Positions 21,205-33,664 are shown, counted from the first letter of the stretch. The stretch: DNA of 64,000 nt from Cenococcum geophilum 1.58 (GCA_001692895.1 KV748188.1:186001-250000), one strand, 5' to 3'. Translations and numbers: made by a program. Notes: generated by a model not told the origin, from the letters alone.

Positions 21205-24200
21205 AATAAATTTAGTTATAGGAAGTAAGTAGACCTGCGAACATTGATATATAAGGCTGCTTCTAATATACTTCTCTTTGGTAATGCAGCTTGTAAGTAG
21301 ATCTGCGAATATTAATATATAAGATTGCTACTAATGGCGTTGCGTTTGGTGGTGTAGTAGGTAAGTAAATCTGCAAATATTGCTATGTAAGGCTGCTGCT
21401 AATATACTTCTGTTTTGTTGTGTAGCTAGTAAGTAAACCTACAAATATTGATATATAAGGCTGCTGCTAATATACTTCTATTTAGTTGTATAGGGTATAA
21501 GTACACCTACAAATATTAATATGCTCGGCTCCGGCTAATAGCGACGCGTTTAGCGGTATAGGATATAAGTAGACCTGCGAATATTAATATGTAAGGCTGC
21601 CTCTAATAATAATGTTTTTAGTGGCGTAGATTGTAAGTGGACCTGCGAATATTAATATATAAGGCTGCTGCTAATATACTTCTGTCTGGTCGTGTAGCTT
21701 ATAAGTGGACTAGCGAATATTAATATATAAGGTTGCTCCTAATATACGTTTGTTTGGTTATATAGGATATAAGTATACCTACAAATATTAATATGCGAGG
21801 CTGCGGCTAATAGCCTTACGTTTAGTAGTGTAGGATATAAGTGGACTGGCAAACATTAATATATAAGGCTGCCTCTAATAGTATTATTTTTAGTAGTATA
21901 GATTATAAGTAGATCTACCAATATTGATATGTGAGGCTGCTGCTAAGGGCGTTACGTTTAGTAGTATAGCCTATAAGTGGACCTAAGAATATTAATATGT
22001 GACGCTGCTGCTAATATATATGTTTTTTGTGGTATAGGGTATAAGTTAACCGGCAAATATTAATATGCGACGCTGCTGCTAATATATATGCTTTTAGTAG
22101 TGTAGGGTATAAGTTAACCGGCGAATATTGATATACGACGCTACTTCTAATATACTTGTATTTAATTGTATAGCTTATAAGTGGACCTACGAACATTAAG
22201 ATGCGAGGCTGCTGCTAAAGGTGTTGTGTTTAGTTGTGTAGGGTATAAGTAGGCCTACGAATATTAATATGCAAGGCTGCTGCTAATATACTTCTATATA
22301 GTGGTGTAGGCTGTAAGTAGAACTGCGAAAATTGAGATATAAGGCTGGCGCTAATGGTGTTATATTTGGTGATATAGGCTATAAGTGGACCTGTGCGTAT
22401 TAATATGCAAGGGTGCTACTAATACACTTCTGTGTGGTGGTGTAGTGGGTAAGTAGATATAGGAATACTAATATACAAAGCTACTGCTAATACACTTATA
22501 TATAGTGATATAGTGGGTAAGTAGACCTGTGAATATTAATATACAAGGCTGCTGCTAATATACTTTTGTATAGTGGTGTAGTGCGTAAGTAAATCTGCGA
22601 ATACTAATAGGCGAGGCTGCTGCTAATATACTTCTATTTAGTGGCGTAGATTGTAAGTAAACCTGTAAATATTAATATATAAGGCTGCTTTTAATAGTGT
22701 TATATTTAGTTATATAGTTTATAAGTGGACTAGTGAATATTAATATATTAGGCTGCTTTTAATAGACTTACGTTTAGTAGTTTAGGGTATAAGTAGATAA
22801 TCGAATATTAACATATAAGGCTGCTACTAATAGTATTTTTTTGGTGGTGTAGGTTGTAAGTAGACCGGCGAATATTAATATGCGAGGCTGCTGCTAATAA
22901 TATTCTGTTTAGTAATGTAGAGTATAAGTAGACCTATAAATATTAATATGCAAAACTGCTACTAATAGTGTTTTTTCGGCAGTGTAGATTGTAAGTAGAC
23001 CGGTAAATATTGGTATATAAGACTGCTGCTAATAGTGCTGCTAATGGTGATATAGGTTATAAGTTGGCCTGCGAATATTAATATATAAGGTTGCTACTAA
23101 TAGTGGTGTGTTTAGTGGTATAGGCTATAAGTGGATAAGCGAATATTAATATGTAAGGCTGCTGCTAAGAGTATTATTTCGGCGGTGTAGGTTATAAGTA
23201 GACTGGCGAATATTGATAAGCGAGGCTGCTGCTAATAGTGTTTTTTCGGCGGTATAGATTGTAAGTGGACTGGCAAACATTAATATATAAGGCTGCTGCT
23301 AATAGTACTACTAATAGTAGTATAGGTTATAAGTAGGCCTGGGAATATTGATATGTAAAGTTGCTACTCATAGTGCTATATTTGGTGGTGTAGGCTATAA
23401 GTAGATAAGCGAATATCAATATGTAAGGCTGCTGCTTATAGTGTTATTTTGGCAGTATAGGCTATAAGTGGACCGGCGAATATTAATATGTGAGGCTGCT
23501 GCTAATAGTGTTATTTTGGTGGTGTAGATTGTAAGTGGACTGGTAAACATTGATATGCGAGGCTGCTGCTAATGGTGTTATGTTTAGTAGTATAGGCTAT
23601 AAGTGGACCGATAAACATTGATATATAAGACTGCTGCTAATAGTACTCCTAATGGTGGTGTAGATTGTAAGTAGGCCTGGGAATATTAATATATAAAGTT
23701 GCTGCTTATAGTGCTGTGTTTGGTGGTGTAGGCTATAAGTGGATAAGCGAATATCAATATACAAGGCTGCTGCTAATAGTGTTATTTCGGCGGTGTAGAC
23801 TGTAAGTGGACTGGCGAATATTAATATGCGAGGCTGCTGCTAATAGTGTTGTATTTAGTTGTGTAGCCTGTAAGTAGACTTATAAGTATTAATATGCAAG
23901 GCTGCTGCTAATAGTATTGTCTTAGTAGCGTAGCTTATAAGTAGACCTACTAATATTAATATGCGACGCTGCTTTTAATAGGGTTGTCTAGTTTATAAGT
24001 AGATGTGCGAATATTGATATTTGAGGCTACTTCTAATAGTGTTGTGTTTGGTTGTGTAGGGTGTAAATAGGCCTACGAATATTAATATGCAAAGCTGCTG
24101 CTAATAGTATTATATTTGGTGGTGTAGATTGTAAGTAGACTAGCGAATATTAATATATAAGGCTACTGCTAATATACTTATATATAGTGGTATAGGGTAT

Positions 24201-27200
24201 AAGTAGGCCTGCAAATATTAATATACAAGGCTGCTGCTAATGGCGTTGTGTTTGGTTGTGTAGCTTATAAGTAAACCTGTAAATATTGCTATACAGGGCT
24301 ACTGCTAATATACTTCTATTTAGTTATGTAGGATATAAGTATACCTATAAATATTAATACGCGAGGCTGCGGCTAATAGTGTTGCGTTTAGTGGTGTAGG
24401 ATATAAGTAAACCTGCGAACATTAATATGTAAGGCTGCCTCTAATAGTATTGTTTTTGGTAGCGTAGATTATAAGTGGACTAGGGGATATTAATATGCGA
24501 GGCTGCTGCTAATATACTTGTGTTTAGTTATATAGCTTATAAGTAGACTAGCGAATATTAATATGTAGGGTTGCTCTTAATATATATCTGTTTGGTTATA
24601 TAGGATGTAAGTATACCTATAAATATTAATATGCGAGGCTGCGGCTAATAGCGTCGCGTTTAGTGGCGTAGGATATAAGTAGACCGGCGAATATTAATAT
24701 ATAAGGCTGCTGCTAAGGGCGTTACGTTTGGTGGTGTAGCCTGTAAGTGGACCTAAGAATATTAATATACGGCGCTGCTGCTAATATATATGTTTTTGGT
24801 GGTGTAGGGTGTAAGTTAACTAGCGAATATTGATATGCGACGCTGCTGCTAATATATATACTTTTAGTGGTGTAGGGTGTAAGTTAACCGGCGAATATTA
24901 ATATACGACGCTACTTCTAATAGGGTTATCTAGTTTATAAGTGGACCAGCGATTATTAATATGCGAGGCTGCTTCTAATAGGGTTGTGTTTGGTTATATA
25001 GGGTGTAAGTGGACCTGTAAACATTAGTATGCGAGGTTACTGCTAATAGAGTTTTATTTAGTAGCGTAGATTATAAGTTAACCTATAAATATAAATATAC
25101 AAGGCCGCTGCTAATGGTGTTTATGGTGGCGGTGTAGCTTATAAGTAGACTGGCGAATATTAATATGTAAGGCTGCTGCTAATAGTGCTATGTTTAGTAG
25201 CGTAGATTATTAGTAGACCTGCCAATATTAATATGCGAGGCTGCTGCTAATAGTGTCGTATTTAGTGGTATAGCTTATAAGTAGACTGGCGAATATTAAT
25301 ATACAAGGCTACTACTAATAGTGTTTTATTTAGTAGTGTAGCCTATAAGTGGACTTGTAAGTATTAATATATAAGGCTACTGCTAATAGTATTTTGTTTA
25401 GTGGTATAGCTTATAAATAGACTTGTAAATATTAATATATAAGGCTGCTTACTAATAGTGTTATATTTAGTGGTGTAGATAGTAAGTAAACCTGCGAATA
25501 TTAATATATAAGGCTGCTGCTAATAGTGTTATATTTGGTAGCGTAGATTATAAGTAGACCTGCTAATATTAATATGCGAGGCTGCTGCTAATAGTGTTGT
25601 ATTTGGTTATATAGCTTGTAAGTGGACTAGCGAATATTAAGATATAAGATTGCTCCTAATATACGTCTGTTTGGTTATATAGGGTGTAAATAGGCCTACG
25701 AATATTAATATGCAAGGCTACTACTAATAGTGTTATGTTTGGTGGCGTAAATTATAAGTAGACCTTCAAATATTAATATGCGAGGCGGCTGCTAATAGTC
25801 TTATATTTAGATCTGTAGGGTATAAGTAGGCCTACGAATATTAATGTGTAAGGCTGCTTCTAATAGTCTTATATTTAGTTATATAGTTTATAAGTAGACT
25901 GGTAAATATTAATATGTAAAGCTGCTTCTAATATACTTACGTTTAATAGTGTAGGGTGTAAGTGGACAATTAAATATCAATATGCAAGGCTGCTGCTAAT
26001 ATTATTTTTTTGGCGGTATAGGTTGTAAGTAGACCTGCGAATATTAATATACAAGTCTGCTTCTAATACACTTACGTTTAGTAGTGTAGTAGGTAAGTAA
26101 ACCTCTAAATACAGATTTGCAAGACTACTGCTAATAATATTTCTTTTAGAAATATAAAATATAAGTAGGCCTGCGAATATTGATATATAAGGCTGCTGCT
26201 AATATACTTATATCTGGTAGTATAGCTTATAAGTGGACCTGCTAATAGTAATATACGAGGCTACTGCTAATAGTGTTATGTTTTGTTGTGTAGCCTATAA
26301 GTAGACTTGTAAGCATTAATATATAAGGCTGCTGCTAATAGTGTTATATTTAATGGTGTAGAGTGTAAGTAAACTAGTAAGTATTGATATATAAGGCTGC
26401 TGCTAATAGTATTATGTTTAATAGTGTAGGTTATAAGTGGACCTGTAAATATTAATATATAAGGCTGCTGCTAATAGTGTTTTTTGGTTATATAGATTAT
26501 AAGTAAACCTAAGAATATTAATATACGAGGCTGCTGCTAATAAACTTATATATAGTGGTATAGATAGTAAGTAGACCGGCGAATATTAATATATAAGGCT
26601 ACTTCTAATATACTTACGTTTAGTAGTGTAGGATATAAGTAGACCTGCGAATATAGATATGTAAGGCTGCGGCTAATAGTATTGCTTTTAGGGAGGTAGG
26701 ATATAAGTAGGCCTACGAATATTAATATATAAGGCTGCTGCTAATACACTTTTGTGTAGTAGTATAGTGGGTAAGTAGACCTATAAATATTAATAGACGA
26801 GGCTGCTGCTAATAGTGTTCTGTTTAGTGGCGTAGGTTATAAGTAGACCTATAAACATTAATATGCGAGGTTACTGCTAATAATGTTCTATTTAGTAGCG
26901 TAGAGTATAAGTAGACCTCCATACATTAATATACAAGGCTGCTGCTAATAGTGTTACGTTTAGTTATATAGTTAGTACGTAGACCGGCAAACATTGGTAT
27001 ATAAGGCTTCTGCTAATAGTTTTTTTTTTTTAGTGGTGTAGCTTATAAGTAAACCTACGAATATAAATATGCAATGCTGCGGCTAATAATATTACTTTTG
27101 GGGATATAGGATATAAGTAGGCCTAGGAATATTAATATGCAAGGCTGCTGCTAATAGTGTTTTATTTAGTGGTGTAGGGTATAAGTGGACCTATAAACAT

Positions 27201-28345
27201 TATTATGCGAGGTTGCTGCTAATATACCTCTATTTGGTGGCGTAGAGGGTAAGTAGACCTACTAATATTAATATACAAGGCTGCTGCTAATAGTGCTGTG
27301 TTTAGTTATAGAGCCTATAAGTAGACTTATAAGCATTAATATATAAGGCTGCTGCTAATAGTATTATATTTGGTAATGTAGGGTATAAGTAGACCTATAA
27401 ATATTGATATGCGAAGCTACTGCTAATAGTCTTATATTTGGAGCTATAGGGTATAAGTAGGCCTATAAATATTGATATTTAAGGCTGCTTCTAATAGTAT
27501 TGTGTTTGGTTATATAGGGTATAAGTAGGCCTGCGAATATTGATATTTAAGGCTGCTACTAATAGTGTTGTGTTTAGTTGTGTAGCTTATAAGTAGACTT
27601 ATAAATATTAATATAGAAGGCTGCTGCTAATGGCGTTGTATTTGGTTATATAGTATGTAAGTAGACCTGTAAATATTGCTATACAAGGTTACTGCTAATG
27701 GTGTTATATTTAGTGGTATAGTATATAAGTGGACCTCCTAATATTGATATACGAAGCTGCTGCTAATAGTCTTGTATATGGTGATGTAGGATATAAGTAG
27801 GCCTAGGAATATTGATATGCGAGGCTGCCGCTAATAGTCTTATATTTCGTGGCGTAGATTGTAAGTAGATATGCGAATATTAATACGTGAGGCTGCTGCT
27901 AATACACTTATGTTTGGCGGCGTAGCGTATAAGTAAAACTGCAAACTTCGATATATAAGGCTGCTGCTAATAGCGTCGCGTTTAGTGGTGTAGGATGTAA
28001 GTGGACTTATAAACATGGATATATAAGGCTGCTGCTAATAGTGTTGCGTTTAGTAGTGTAGTTGGTATGTATACCGGTAAATATTAATATATAAGGCCGC
28101 TGCTAATGGTGCTGCTAATAGTGGTGTAGGTTATAAGTAGGCCTGCGAGTATTAATATATAATGTTACTGCTAATGGTAGTATAGGCTGTAAGTAGGCCT
28201 TTAATTATTGATATGTAAGGCTGCTGCTAATGTTATTATATTTAGTGGTGTAGTTTATAAGTAGACCTGCGAATATTAATATATAAGGTTACTACTAATA
28301 GTGTTGCGTTAAGTGGTGTAGGCTGTAAGTTAACCTATAAATAGC
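21205..28345. repeat. Satellite array: 68-bp tandem repeat, about 7.1 kb (about 105 monomers)
   Basis: The anchor AAGTRGACC recurs every 67-68 bases (e.g. 21567, 21635, 21703). Typical elements of one monomer, in order: AAGTGGACCTGCGAATATT, ATATTRATAT, AAGGCTGCTGCTAATA, then TRGTGTAGG with RTAA leading to the next anchor. Two variable middle types occur: AATATACTTCTGTTTGGTT and AATAGTGTTGTGTTTRGTG. Monomers differ mainly by transitions (GTGGTGTAG / GTAGTATAG; ATTGATAT / ATTAATAT), as RIP would give. The unit is not a multiple of 3 and no protein frame persists. Larger blocks are repeated within the array (see findings). Confidence 0.95.
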
Positions 28346-28845
28346 CTTTATATATAATCTCTTGGCCTAATATCTATACGTATATAGACCAATTCTTAGC
28401 AATACAGATTTGACGTTGCCGTTGCTGCGTATCTGTTTTGAAGTTTGTTATCAAACCTACTATCTAGTCAACTTGTCCTAGTTAATTGTTATTCCCGCTA
28501 TAACTCTATTATAGCCGCTAAAGGCAATGTTAAGCTTTCTATAATCCGTAATTCCGAATACTATTGTTAGTTCTGCGATCTTCTTTATTGTATATTCCGG
28601 TCGTACTATAATTAAGATTAAGATATTATTTAAGAGCGATATAGACGACAATTAGCGTTAAAGCTTAGAAGTAAGGGGTATTTTATTCTTTGGATATATC
28701 CTAATCCTGGTTAGTGTTTTTAGCCTGCTTTAATAATAGGCATCTCTAACTTTTATTCCTTACTCTAGAGATTTCTATACATTTTCGCCTACTCCGTAGA
28801 TGGCTTTACTAGCGTTACGTACCCTACACTGCTAACGAGAACGCT
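28346..28845. other. Gap between satellite and HET relic
   Basis: RIP-like sequence with no recognised motif. It may contain the promoter and first bases of the HET gene. Confidence 0.3.
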
Positions 28846-28849
28846 TATA

Positions 28850-30395
28850 TATCCGATATAGTATTACTAAAAACACTTTCTACACATTTCACACTCCTTC
28901 GCGAATGGCTTCGCCGGTGCGACGAGTCTTATAGTTATAATAAGCGTTCTGTCGATATAAAGGCATTCTTGCTAACTAGACTTCTCTATGTCGGTAATAC
29001 GAACGATTTAGATTTCTTGCGCCTCGATTTTATTATAGGAATTAATAGAGTAAAATACATCGCCCTATCCCATCAATGGGGCACACTTTCAGATAATGAA
29101 AAGAAAAACTTCTGTATAACAAAGGATAACATCAACTAACGGTTAAGTGGCTTTAATATATCCGACTTACTAAAGACTTTTTAAGACGCTATTAAGGTAA
29201 TAAGGGAGCTTAAGGTGTTATATCTCTGGATCGATTTACTCTATATAATCCAATCTAGGGACAATTAGAAAGACTAGAAAATTAAATCCAAACGTATATT
29301 AAGCGTCTATTCTTCAGCATACTATATAATTGCTGCCACTTCGGTAGAAGATATAAAGGCTAGATTCCTTAACTAGAAAGTAAGTCTAGAGTATATATAC
29401 ATCTAAGATACCTCTAGCTAGCGATTTTATATTTCCGCCGGTAATAGTAACTTTAAAGTGGATATAAACGAGGCTGATCTTAATACGCGCGTATAGGTAA
29501 TACAAGAAAGGGTCTTATCGCGACAAACTATCCATTTTAGCGCCAATTAGATATACTAGGAATGCGGTCAAGGGGTTTACTATAAGGACCTTACTAAAAT
29601 AAAAAGGTAAGAGCTTAGCAATATCTAATAAACTAGAACGCTGCTAACGAAGACACTCTGCTTTTTAGTTTATATAGGAAAACCTACTTTAAGCTTAATC
29701 CAAATTTTCCAGCCCGGCTTCTTAGATCAGGCTCTAGAAGAACCGTAAAATTTATTTTATTTCTTTTTAAGGACTACTTAAAGCGCCTTCTAATAGAAGA
29801 TACTAATAGGGCTGTTGCAATATCTAGGCTATAGGACCGTATTAAAGGGGCTTTAAAGTGTAAAACGAAATACGGTGTCTTTTAGTAATACCTTTATAGG
29901 AACCTCTTATAGTACGCGTTTGACGACAAATTAAAGCGGATAAAGTACTGCAAGCTAAAAGTGCCGTCGTGGTCATAGATGGCATATACTGGAGGTGTCT
30001 AGTTTATAAAAATACCCTTTGGCGATAGTATGTGGATTAACAACCTCCGATTTAACTATAAGCACAAGACGGCATTAATTGCCTATGTAGGAAAGTTTTG
30101 GAATTGTATAATAGAACCAGATGGGAAACAGTATGCTGTTTTAAACTACGACGGAGTCAAGGGTGGATGGATCCATTATAATATTAAGGAGATTATAGAT
30201 CTCCGTAACGTATGATGTGTTATTATTAGGAGGTATAGGAAGAGAATATCGCCTACTAAGAAGTACTTTATATTAGTTATTAAGCCGACCAATAGGGATA
30301 GCGATTTTGACCGGGTTGGTTCTGGGATAATTTACAGCGACTACGTAGTAGGAGACGCATCTAATATGCGAATTATATGAAGGGCTTAGCTCTAG
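28850..30395 (+). pseudogene. HET-domain (heterokaryon incompatibility) protein relic
   Basis: Family role: HET proteins mediate non-self recognition and cell death after fusion of unlike hyphae. With stops read through: HFTLLREWLRRCDESYSYN, FLRLDFIIGINRVKYIALSH then QWGTLSD (HET motif 1, YIALSHxWG, near 29050-29090), LLKTF.DAIKVIRELKVLYL with WIDLLYIIQSRDN (motif 2, normally LWIDSLCIIQ; Ser to Leu and Cys to Tyr), and SVYSSAYYIIAATSVEDI (motif 3). Further on: VLSRQTIHF, CGQGVYYKD, LKVPSWS.MAYTGGVQF near 29957-30002 (family PSWSWA) and a clean 61-codon run at 30030-30215 with WNCIIEPDGKQYAVLNYDG. Family order and length (about 500 codons) are complete. Stops are TAG/TAA. Confidence 0.85.
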
Positions 30396-30774
30396 AAATC
30401 TAACCAGTAAATGAATAAATAAATAAATGCATATATGAATTTATTGTTAAGTAGAGTCTATAAATAGCGTAAGTACCCGCTTAGAGTTAAGGGTTTAAAA
30501 TATTCTTCTAAAACTTATAGCTATAATTGTCCCCAAAATTAAGTTATATATTATTTTGTTATACACTTAGTTATAAGGCGTCTAATCTACAGCCCTAGAC
30601 GCTTATACTTAAATAAATGACAAGACGGTTTAATAGGAGCATAATTAGCGGCACTTATAAAGGATTATAAAGGATTATAAAGTCAAAAATACGTTTAACT
30701 CGCCCCCGCTAGTAGGGAGGACGGTCGACCCGCTCTAGTTACACCCTTATTAAGGGCAGTTAAGTATAGTATTA
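30396..30774. other. Gap without identified gene
   Basis: Contains small tandem runs (AATAAATAAATAAATG near 30412; AAAGGATTAT three times near 30657-30680) and no coding motif. Confidence 0.35.
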
Positions 30775-31089
30775 GATATGCGATTAGTAGGTCTTATAGT
30801 TAGCTTCTAAACTAGAGTAGGTAGTTAATATTAAAATGTATATAGCTAGCGTATCGTAACGGCCTATACATATAGGGTGTATAGCTATAATAAAAAACAC
30901 ACATATATATATACATCGAGGGCAGTTTATTTCCTATATTAAGCATAGCGTTAGACAGTAAACGAGCAGGTCTTATGGTTGGCTTTTAAATTAGAGAAAA
31001 CGTAGCAAAGTAGGATGTAATTAGCTGGCGTATTATAACGGCCTATACCTATAGGGTGTATAGCTATAATAGAACACATATATATATAC
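30775..31089. repeat. Repeat C, two tandem copies (period about 179 bp)
   Basis: AACGGCCTATACMTATAGGG with GTGTATAGCTATAATA occurs at 30859 and 31038; AGGTCTTATRGTTRGCTT precedes each by about 65-70 bases; each copy ends in an AC/AT run (CACATATATATATAC). A third copy lies alone at 49595-49745. No coding content. The array ends exactly where inverted arm I-R begins. Confidence 0.65.
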
Positions 31090-32268
31090 GCTATAAACGT
31101 CGGCACTGGATGACATTACAAAGAGATAGAAGGGTCATTATTATAGTAGGACGGCATGCAGCCTTAGATAGCGTAGTACCTTACTAAGTATACCTACTAT
31201 TAGATCTCTACTCTACCTAACCCTAGCGCTTATAAGCATTAACGATCCGAACTCCTTATCGCCCCTTAGAGATTAAACTAAAGCATCTTTCCTCCGCCCT
31301 AATAATTGCAGTGCTTATATAAGGAACCGTTTGTTATATAACCGTATAATAGCTGTATCCCTAAGATATATAGACCCTTTTACCTTTATACGCGCTTATA
31401 ACGACAGCGTTCTTCTAGTAACACTTACTTTACTTACTAAAGCCTAGACTCGGATCTTGGTATTCTGTATTATGCGTATATATATTAGTTATAATATACT
31501 TAAAAAGGATAAGGACGTACTAAGTTAAATAAGGGATTAACGGCGGGTCTACGGAGCTAGAGGGCGGCGTAATGGTTTATCTCTATGGTATAAAAGCGTT
31601 TGAGTTAGCTATAGTTATCCACTATACTGCGTCTCGAAGTTGTATAATGGCTGTATCGGAAGCTAATTGCGGTTTAGGTGCTAGGTGTGTTTGTCAATAT
31701 AAGCTATATGCTAAGGCCGTTAAACCTAGCCCTGCTCCCAATCTAAGCCGGTTTTTAAGTATCCTAGAGCGCTTAGTAAAAGCGCCATATAGCTATATAG
31801 CTACAGCGCCACATAGCTATAAACCTAGTGTTAATAGCGATAGGTTACAGCTAAGCTACTTTAAGCTATATATGCGGGTCCTCCTTATCTAGCACTTCTA
31901 GTAAGCGGACTTGGAATTAGTACGGAAGCATAATAACCTCTTAAGCTTAAGCGTAGTGCTTAGGATAGGATAATGATATAACAAGCTGTAAGCTGATGGA
32001 CTTTTAATAAGATGTATAAGCTTTTAACGCACTTACCGCCAGCCAAAGTGAGGTGGTTGTGTGGCGCTTATACTAAATTGTCATATTATATGGTAAAGAG
32101 AACCTATTTCTAGAAGATATTAGAGGAGAATAGACTTTATAGCGTAAGGCTACTATTCTAAGAATATCTACTCTTATAACCTATTGTTGAGTTTGTTATA
32201 TTAGGGAGTATCTATAGTGTCTTGTTATATAATATATCTCGCTACACAGTGACCGACGTTACTAGGGT
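31090..32268 (-). repeat. Inverted-repeat arm I-R (about 1.18 kb)
   Basis: Reverse complement of 19688-20842 over its whole length. Shared pieces (plus strand here) include AGAGATAGAAGGGTCATTAT, ACGATCCGAACTCCTTATCG, TAATTGCAGTGCTTATA, AAGCTACTTTAAGCTA and AACCTATTGTTGAGTTTGTT. The 106-codon plus-strand frame at 31572-31892 is on the strand opposite to the coding-like frame of arm I-L and is treated as a shadow. Confidence 0.75.
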
Positions 32269-32984
32269 TGACTTGCTATAAAGACACATAGAAGTATATT
32301 AGGAAAAAAGATATGTGTAGAAAGTAGGGTTAAAGGTTAGTTAAGATGTTTAGCGTTTATTACGTGGATTATTTCGCGTGCCTTAGTGTCGTCTACCTTT
32401 ATACGGTATCGTCTACCTGCAAACAGTAGTATATATAGCCTTATTTTTCATAAATTAATGTTTATACAAGTTTTATAAATCGATAATAGGTAATGGAAAT
32501 CAACGCTATATAATATAGTAATAATGGCAAAAAATAGGGTGGTGAGTTATAAGGTAGTAGGAGGCAAAATAACTATAGCCAATTATGCTCGACAAAATGA
32601 TTCTACTATAAAATAGCTAGTTATAATTATCCGCTTATTAGTTCTAGATGTGGAGTAACTTGTCGTTGTAAACGTAATAAGAACTGTACGATAAATATAG
32701 ACTATAAGTTCGCTTTTCATGCTTACGACGGTTACTTATTATAAGTAATTTGTTACAGCCCCTCACCTAATAGGGGGTATTCTGGAGCTTGGGAGGCGGA
32801 TGCTTAAGATGCGCTAGAGATAAAGGATGTGGAAATGGATAAAGCTTGTGGATTGACAACGACTAAAGCGTTAGAGCTAGCCTTATAAAAATTAAATTAG
32901 AATAGCGAAGCCTTAAGACCCAAAATGCTAAACTCTAAGAGGTAATTTACTCTATCTAAATATAGCTTAACTATAACGGGCTCG
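32269..32984. other. Gap without identified gene
   Basis: Short readable runs (CGVTCRCKRNKNCTINIDYK near 32650-32710, plus strand) do not extend. No repeat copy recognised until 32985. Confidence 0.3.
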
Positions 32985-33400
32985 TATAATTGCTTCTAAA
33001 CCAAAGCTTATAGATTGCTACTATATAAGAATACTAAGCTAAGGAAAAGAAGGAGAAGAAGACTATTAGAGACTAATGAGATATAAGGGGTCGCTAAGGC
33101 GCTAGTTATAAGCGAGCTAATAGTAGGCGAGCTAATAGTAAGAAACAGTACTAGATAGTATGCGACAATATAACAGGTAGTAGAATATGGCAGAATTTGG
33201 CAGGTAACGCGCTCTTATTAGATAATCTATATTCTCTAAAGGCATAGGTCATGTACACGAAGACATGTCACTAAAGATACGTTATATTAAGGTCAAAAAG
33301 ACACAATTAAGACAAGATCAAGATTATCAATTAATTAACCCATTTTCATCAATGAACTGTTCTATATAAACTTTGTAACAGCTCTAGCACCGTTATATTA
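32985..33400 (-). repeat. Dispersed repeat B, copy split by a solo LTR
   Basis: Reverse orientation relative to 57815-58030. Contains AGCTTATAGATTGCTAC, ATACTAAGCTAAGG, GGGGTCGCTAAGGCGCTAG, GGCAGAATTTGGCAGGTAAC and GCGCTCT, then, after the LTR, AGCACCGTTATA. The neighbouring copy at 33665-33890 has GCGCTCTAGCACCGTTATAG without interruption, which proves the insertion. Confidence 0.7.
33216..33380 (+). mobile_element. Solo LTR of the copia family, TSD gctct, nested in repeat B
   Basis: 165 bp, starting TATTAGATAATCT (TG end changed to TA) and ending TTGTAACA. It aligns with the reverse complement of the copia LTR at 42424-42596 at both ends (TTAGATAATCTRTATTCTCT near the start; CATCAATGAACWG near the end); the middle is more diverged. 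GCTCT occurs at 33211-33215 and 33381-33385. On the plus strand it is in sense orientation, opposite to the full copia element. Confidence 0.85.
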
Positions 33401-33664
33401 ACACCCTTTTAGCGTCTTCCCTATTAACGCAATTATGGGCGTTAGTGGCGGCTAGCGGAAGTACGGTAGGATTAGGAATAACTCTCTTATAAGTAATGAG
33501 AGCTAAGAGGCTAAATAAGGAGCCTAACCGCTAGCTAGTAATTAATGTCAGCTAAGCAAGAGAGGAAGTGGCAGGAAAGGTAGTAAATATAGAAGTAGTA
33601 AAATAAACTATTATGCAGGGCATAAGTAATATAAAGAAACTGTAAGAGAAAAGGGGGGAATATA
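33401..33664. other. Gap between two repeat B copies
   Basis: No domain recognised. May be the body of a repeat B element. Confidence 0.3.

Noticed and set aside
22011-22196. 61-codon ORF inside the satellite
   Set aside because: Spans monomers whose length is not a multiple of three; chance frame.
21205-28345. CRISPR-like array
   Set aside because: Repeats are contiguous 68-bp monomers with no unique spacers, and the genome is fungal.
31572-31892. 106-codon ORF on the plus strand
   Set aside because: It lies on the strand opposite to the coding-like frame of the inverted-repeat arm and has no counterpart frame open in arm I-L.
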